This document shows positions 4,708 to 7,531 of a stretch of 7,531 bases of DNA, piece by piece. Under the pieces are notes generated by a model. It made no database searches and was not told the DNA's origin. It saw only the letters and a list, made by a program, of their open reading frames with translations. Position 1 is the stretch's first letter; each line of letters starts with the position of its first letter. Location of the stretch: NCBI GenBank assembly GCA_023481025.1, contig JAMCWV010000147.1, positions 1 through 7,531 of the forward strand. The letters run 5' to 3'. Made by a program: the position numbers and the translations under genes. The DNA comes from Gammaproteobacteria bacterium (GTDB lineage Bacteria; Pseudomonadota; Gammaproteobacteria; Enterobacterales; Alteromonadaceae).

Positions 4708-7531
4708 ATGCCAAAACGTACAGACATAAAAAGTATTTTGATTATCGGCGCGGGCCCTATCGTGATTGGCCAAGCGTGTGAATTTGACTACTCTGGTGCG
4801 CAAGCGTGTAAGGCGCTGCGCGAAGAGGGATATCGAGTTATTTTGGTGAACTCGAATCCAGCCACGATTATGACTGATCCAGAAATGGCCGATGCTACTT
4901 ATATTGAGCCAATTCACTGGGAAGTGGTGGAGAAAATTATCGAACGTGAACGTCCAGATGCAATTTTACCCACCATGGGTGGGCAAACTGCACTGAACTG
5001 TGCGCTTGAGCTCGACGCCCAAGGTGTTTTAGAAAAGTATAATGTTGAAATGATTGGTGCGACGGCTGATGCCATCGACAAAGCGGAAGACCGCGACCGT
5101 TTCGACAAGGCCATGAAAAAGATTGGTTTGGAAACGCCACGCGCAGAAATCGCCCATAGTATGGACGAAGCCTTCGATATCCTCGAGCGTATCGGATTCC
5201 CTTGTATCATTCGCCCGTCATTCACTATGGGTGGCAGCGGTGGCGGTATCGCCTACAACCGTGACGAATTCGAAGAGATTTGTAAACGTGGTTTGTCATT
5301 GTCACGGACCAAAGAGTTACTCATTGACGAGTCGTTAATCGGCTGGAAAGAGTACGAAATGGAAGTGGTACGCGACAAAAACGACAATTGTATTATTGTC
5401 TGTGCGATTGAAAACTTTGACCCAATGGGCGTGCATACCGGTGACTCAATTACAGTTGCCCCAGCACAAACATTGACGGACAAAGAATATCAGATCATGC
5501 GCGACGCCTCGATGGCAGTTTTACGTGAAATCGGCGTGGAAACGGGTGGGTCGAACGTGCAGTTTGGTATTTGCCCAGATACCGGCCGTATGGTCATTAT
5601 CGAGATGAACCCGCGAGTGAGCCGTTCGTCGGCGCTGGCCTCAAAAGCAACAGGTTTCCCCATTGCGAAAGTGGCAGCCAAGCTTGCGGTGGGTTACACC
5701 CTAGATGAGCTCGCTAACGACATTACCGGTGGTGTGACGCCGGCTTCGTTTGAGCCTGCAATTGATTATGTCGTCACCAAAATCCCGCGCTTTAATTTCG
5801 AGAAGTTCGCTGGCGCCAATGACCGATTAACGACGCAGATGAAGTCGGTGGGTGAGGTGATGGCGATTGGTCGCAACCAACAAGAGTCAATGCAAAAGGC
5901 CCTCCGTGGACTTGAGCTTGGCATGAATGGGTTAGACCCAATTGTTGACTTGAGTGAGCCTGAAGAAGCCCGGACTAAGATTATTCGCGAACTAAAAGAG
6001 CCAGGTGCCGAGCGCATTTGGTATATCGGTGATGCATTCCGTATGGGGATGAGCTTGGACGAAGTGTTTAATCTCACCAAGATTGATCGCTGGTTCCTCA
6101 TCCAACTGGAAGAAATTATCTCGTTGGAACGCGAAGTTGAGCAACTGGGCTTGGCGGGAATGGACGCTGATAGTTTGCGCTACTTGAAACGCAAAGGCTT
6201 CTCAGATGCGCGTTTAGCCGCAATTCTCGACGTGCATGAAAGCGAAGTACGCAAGCGTCGCGAAGAATTCAGCATTTTCCCAGTTTACAAACGCGTGGAC
6301 ACCTGTGCGGCAGAGTTTGCCTCAGAAACAGCGTATATGTATTCAACCTATGACGAAGAGTGTGAAGCCCGGCCAAGTGATCGGGAAAAGATTATGGTCA
6401 TAGGTGGTGGTCCAAACCGAATTGGTCAGGGCATCGAATTCGATTACTGCTGTGTGCATGCAGCTCTCGCTATGCGTGAAGACGGTTACGAGACCATTAT
6501 GGTCAACTGTAACCCAGAAACGGTTTCGACCGACTACGATACGTCTGACCGTCTGTATTTCGAGCCGATTACGCTCGAAGACGTGCTTGAAATTGTCCGT
6601 ATTGAAAAGCCGAAAGGTGTGATCGTGCAGTACGGTGGCCAAACGCCATTGAAACTTGCCCGCGACCTCGAAGCGAATGGTGTGCCCATTATTGGTACCT
6701 CACCGGATGCGATTGACCGTGCAGAAGATCGTGAGCGTTTCCAAACTGCAGTGACGCGTTTAGGCTTGAAACAACCTGAGAACTCAACCGTCACCACGGT
6801 CGAGCAAGCGATGGTTGAGTCGGACCGTATTGGCTTCCCATTAGTTGTGCGTCCGTCTTACGTGCTCGGTGGACGAGCAATGGAAATTGTTTATGACCAA
6901 GCAGATTTGCGTCGTTATTTAAATGAAGCGGTGAAAGTATCGAACTCAGCACCGGTGTTACTTGACCGATTCCTCGACAATGCCATTGAAGTTGATATCG
7001 ATGCAATTTGTGACGGCGAAGATGTATTAATCGGCGGCATTATGCAGCACATCGAGCAGGCAGGGGTTCACTCAGGTGATTCAGCGTGTTCATTACCACC
7101 CTATTCATTGAGTGACATTACTCAGGCTGAATTACGTGAGCAAGTCCGTAAACTCGCTTTTGAACTCAATGTTCGTGGCTTAATGAATACGCAGTTTGCG
7201 ATTCAGAACAATGAGATCTATCTGATTGAAGTGAATCCGCGTGCCGCTCGCACCGTGCCGTTCGTTTCGAAGGCAACCGGTTTACAGCTTGCGAAAATTG
7301 CAGCTCGAGTGATGGCCGGTCAATCATTGAAACAACAAAACTGCTTGGACGAAATCATTCCACCTTACTATTCTGTAAAAGAAGTCGTGGTGCCATTCGC
7401 TAAGTTCCAGGGGGTTGACCCAATTCGCGGTCCAGAAATGCGCTCGACGGGCGAAGTAATGGGCGTTGGTGAAAGTTTCGAAGAAGCTTACGCCAAAGCA
7501 AACCTGGGCGCGGGCCAAGCAGATCGGAAGA
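4708..7531 (+). CDS. carB: Carbamoyl-phosphate synthase large subunit (3' partial)
   Basis: CarB makes carbamoyl phosphate from bicarbonate, ammonia and two ATP, for arginine and pyrimidine synthesis. The frame is unbroken for 941 codons; E. coli CarB has 1073. Residue numbers coincide with E. coli at every site checked: Arg129, Arg169, Gly175, Gly176, Glu215, Gln285, Glu299, Asn301, Arg303 in the carboxyphosphate half, and Arg715, Glu761, Gln829, Glu841, Asn843, Arg845 in the carbamoyl-phosphate half. Ornithine-site residues Glu783, Asp791 and Glu892 are also kept, so ornithine activation is likely. By the E. coli layout, residues 404-553 are the oligomerisation domain and the allosteric (UMP/IMP) domain starts near 937, so nearly all of that domain is off the window. 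Start ATG 4708 has a modest GACGGGA upstream. The final codons (Asp939-Arg940-Lys941) come from probable adapter bases; genuine sequence likely ends at 7520. Confidence 0.97.
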   Translation, partial: MPKRTDIKSILIIGAGPIVIGQACEFDYSGAQACKALREEGYRVILVNSNPATIMTDPEMADATYIEPIHWEVVEKIIERERPDAILPTMGGQTALNCALELDAQGVLEKYNVEMIGATADAIDKAEDRDRFDKAMKKIGLETPRAEIAHSMDEAFDILERIGFPCIIRPSFTMGGSGGGIAYNRDEFEEICKRGLSLSRTKELLIDESLIGWKEYEMEVVRDKNDNCIIVCAIENFDPMGVHTGDSITVAPAQTLTDKEYQIMRDASMAVLREIGVETGGSNVQFGICPDTGRMVIIEMNPRVSRSSALASKATGFPIAKVAAKLAVGYTLDELANDITGGVTPASFEPAIDYVVTKIPRFNFEKFAGANDRLTTQMKSVGEVMAIGRNQQESMQKALRGLELGMNGLDPIVDLSEPEEARTKIIRELKEPGAERIWYIGDAFRMGMSLDEVFNLTKIDRWFLIQLEEIISLEREVEQLGLAGMDADSLRYLKRKGFSDARLAAILDVHESEVRKRREEFSIFPVYKRVDTCAAEFASETAYMYSTYDEECEARPSDREKIMVIGGGPNRIGQGIEFDYCCVHAALAMREDGYETIMVNCNPETVSTDYDTSDRLYFEPITLEDVLEIVRIEKPKGVIVQYGGQTPLKLARDLEANGVPIIGTSPDAIDRAEDRERFQTAVTRLGLKQPENSTVTTVEQAMVESDRIGFPLVVRPSYVLGGRAMEIVYDQADLRRYLNEAVKVSNSAPVLLDRFLDNAIEVDIDAICDGEDVLIGGIMQHIEQAGVHSGDSACSLPPYSLSDITQAELREQVRKLAFELNVRGLMNTQFAIQNNEIYLIEVNPRAARTVPFVSKATGLQLAKIAARVMAGQSLKQQNCLDEIIPPYYSVKEVVVPFAKFQGVDPIRGPEMRSTGEVMGVGESFEEAYAKANLGAGQADRK
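7521..7531. other. Probable Illumina adapter remnant at the contig end
   Basis: The last 11 bases, AGATCGGAAGA, are identical to the first 11 of the common Illumina TruSeq adapter (which continues GC). They sit exactly at the sequence end, as untrimmed adapter would, and they change the CarB reading to Asp-Arg-Lys where family members typically continue with a Leu-Pro-like or other hydrophobic segment before the allosteric domain. Treat as non-genomic. Confidence 0.8.

Noticed and set aside
4510..4917. 135-codon open frame on the minus strand across the carA-carB junction
   Set aside because: Overlaps the conserved ends of carA and carB; no recognisable domain, and the coding strand is explained by the two real genes.
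5766..6101. 111-codon open frame on the minus strand
   Set aside because: Antisense to the conserved CarB oligomerisation region with no recognisable motif.
4708..7531. Internal similarity of the two halves of carB as a recent duplication
   Set aside because: The two ATP-grasp halves are an ancient, universal feature of CarB.
1..7531. New defence, mobile or multi-gene system
   Set aside because: All five genes belong to known families with housekeeping roles; no transposase, integrase, tRNA, CRISPR-like repeat or unexplained gene cluster is visible.

Overview
The window carries five protein-coding genes, all on the + strand, and reads as chromosomal housekeeping DNA from a gammaproteobacterium. 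The clue is the dapB-carA-carB order, as in Escherichia coli, with CarA and CarB very close to the E. coli proteins: CarB can be aligned with no net indels at every active-site residue checked. Base composition looks close to balanced. A marine Alteromonadales or Idiomarina-like host is a guess from protein flavour only.

Layout. 8-853: a secreted, lipid-anchored M48 zinc metallopeptidase, closed by a clear intrinsic terminator at 893-941. 942-1086: a gap with two further inverted repeats and only a weak promoter candidate. 1087-2352: a DAACS-family sodium-coupled amino acid/dicarboxylate symporter; its start is better placed at 1087 than 1057. 2353-2433: a short gap with a hairpin and a 12-bp tandem repeat. 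2434-3258: dapB (lysine/diaminopimelate synthesis). 3259-3531: a structured leader with several hairpins, ending in a terminator-like hairpin plus seven T directly upstream of the carA ribosome binding site. 3532-4692: carA, starting with TTG. 4708-7531: carB, cut by the window end just as its allosteric domain begins.

Function. CarA releases ammonia from glutamine and CarB uses it with bicarbonate and two ATP to make carbamoyl phosphate for arginine and pyrimidine synthesis. DapB makes tetrahydrodipicolinate for lysine and peptidoglycan. The symporter may import acidic amino acids or a related substrate. The M48 lipoprotein probably serves envelope protein quality control and is a separate transcription unit.

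I found no mobile element, CRISPR array, tRNA, rRNA or evidence of a new multi-gene system. The points most worth a second look are the possible attenuator in front of carA, the unusual symporter and DapB signature residues, and the last 11 bases, which match the start of the common Illumina adapter and probably are not genomic.
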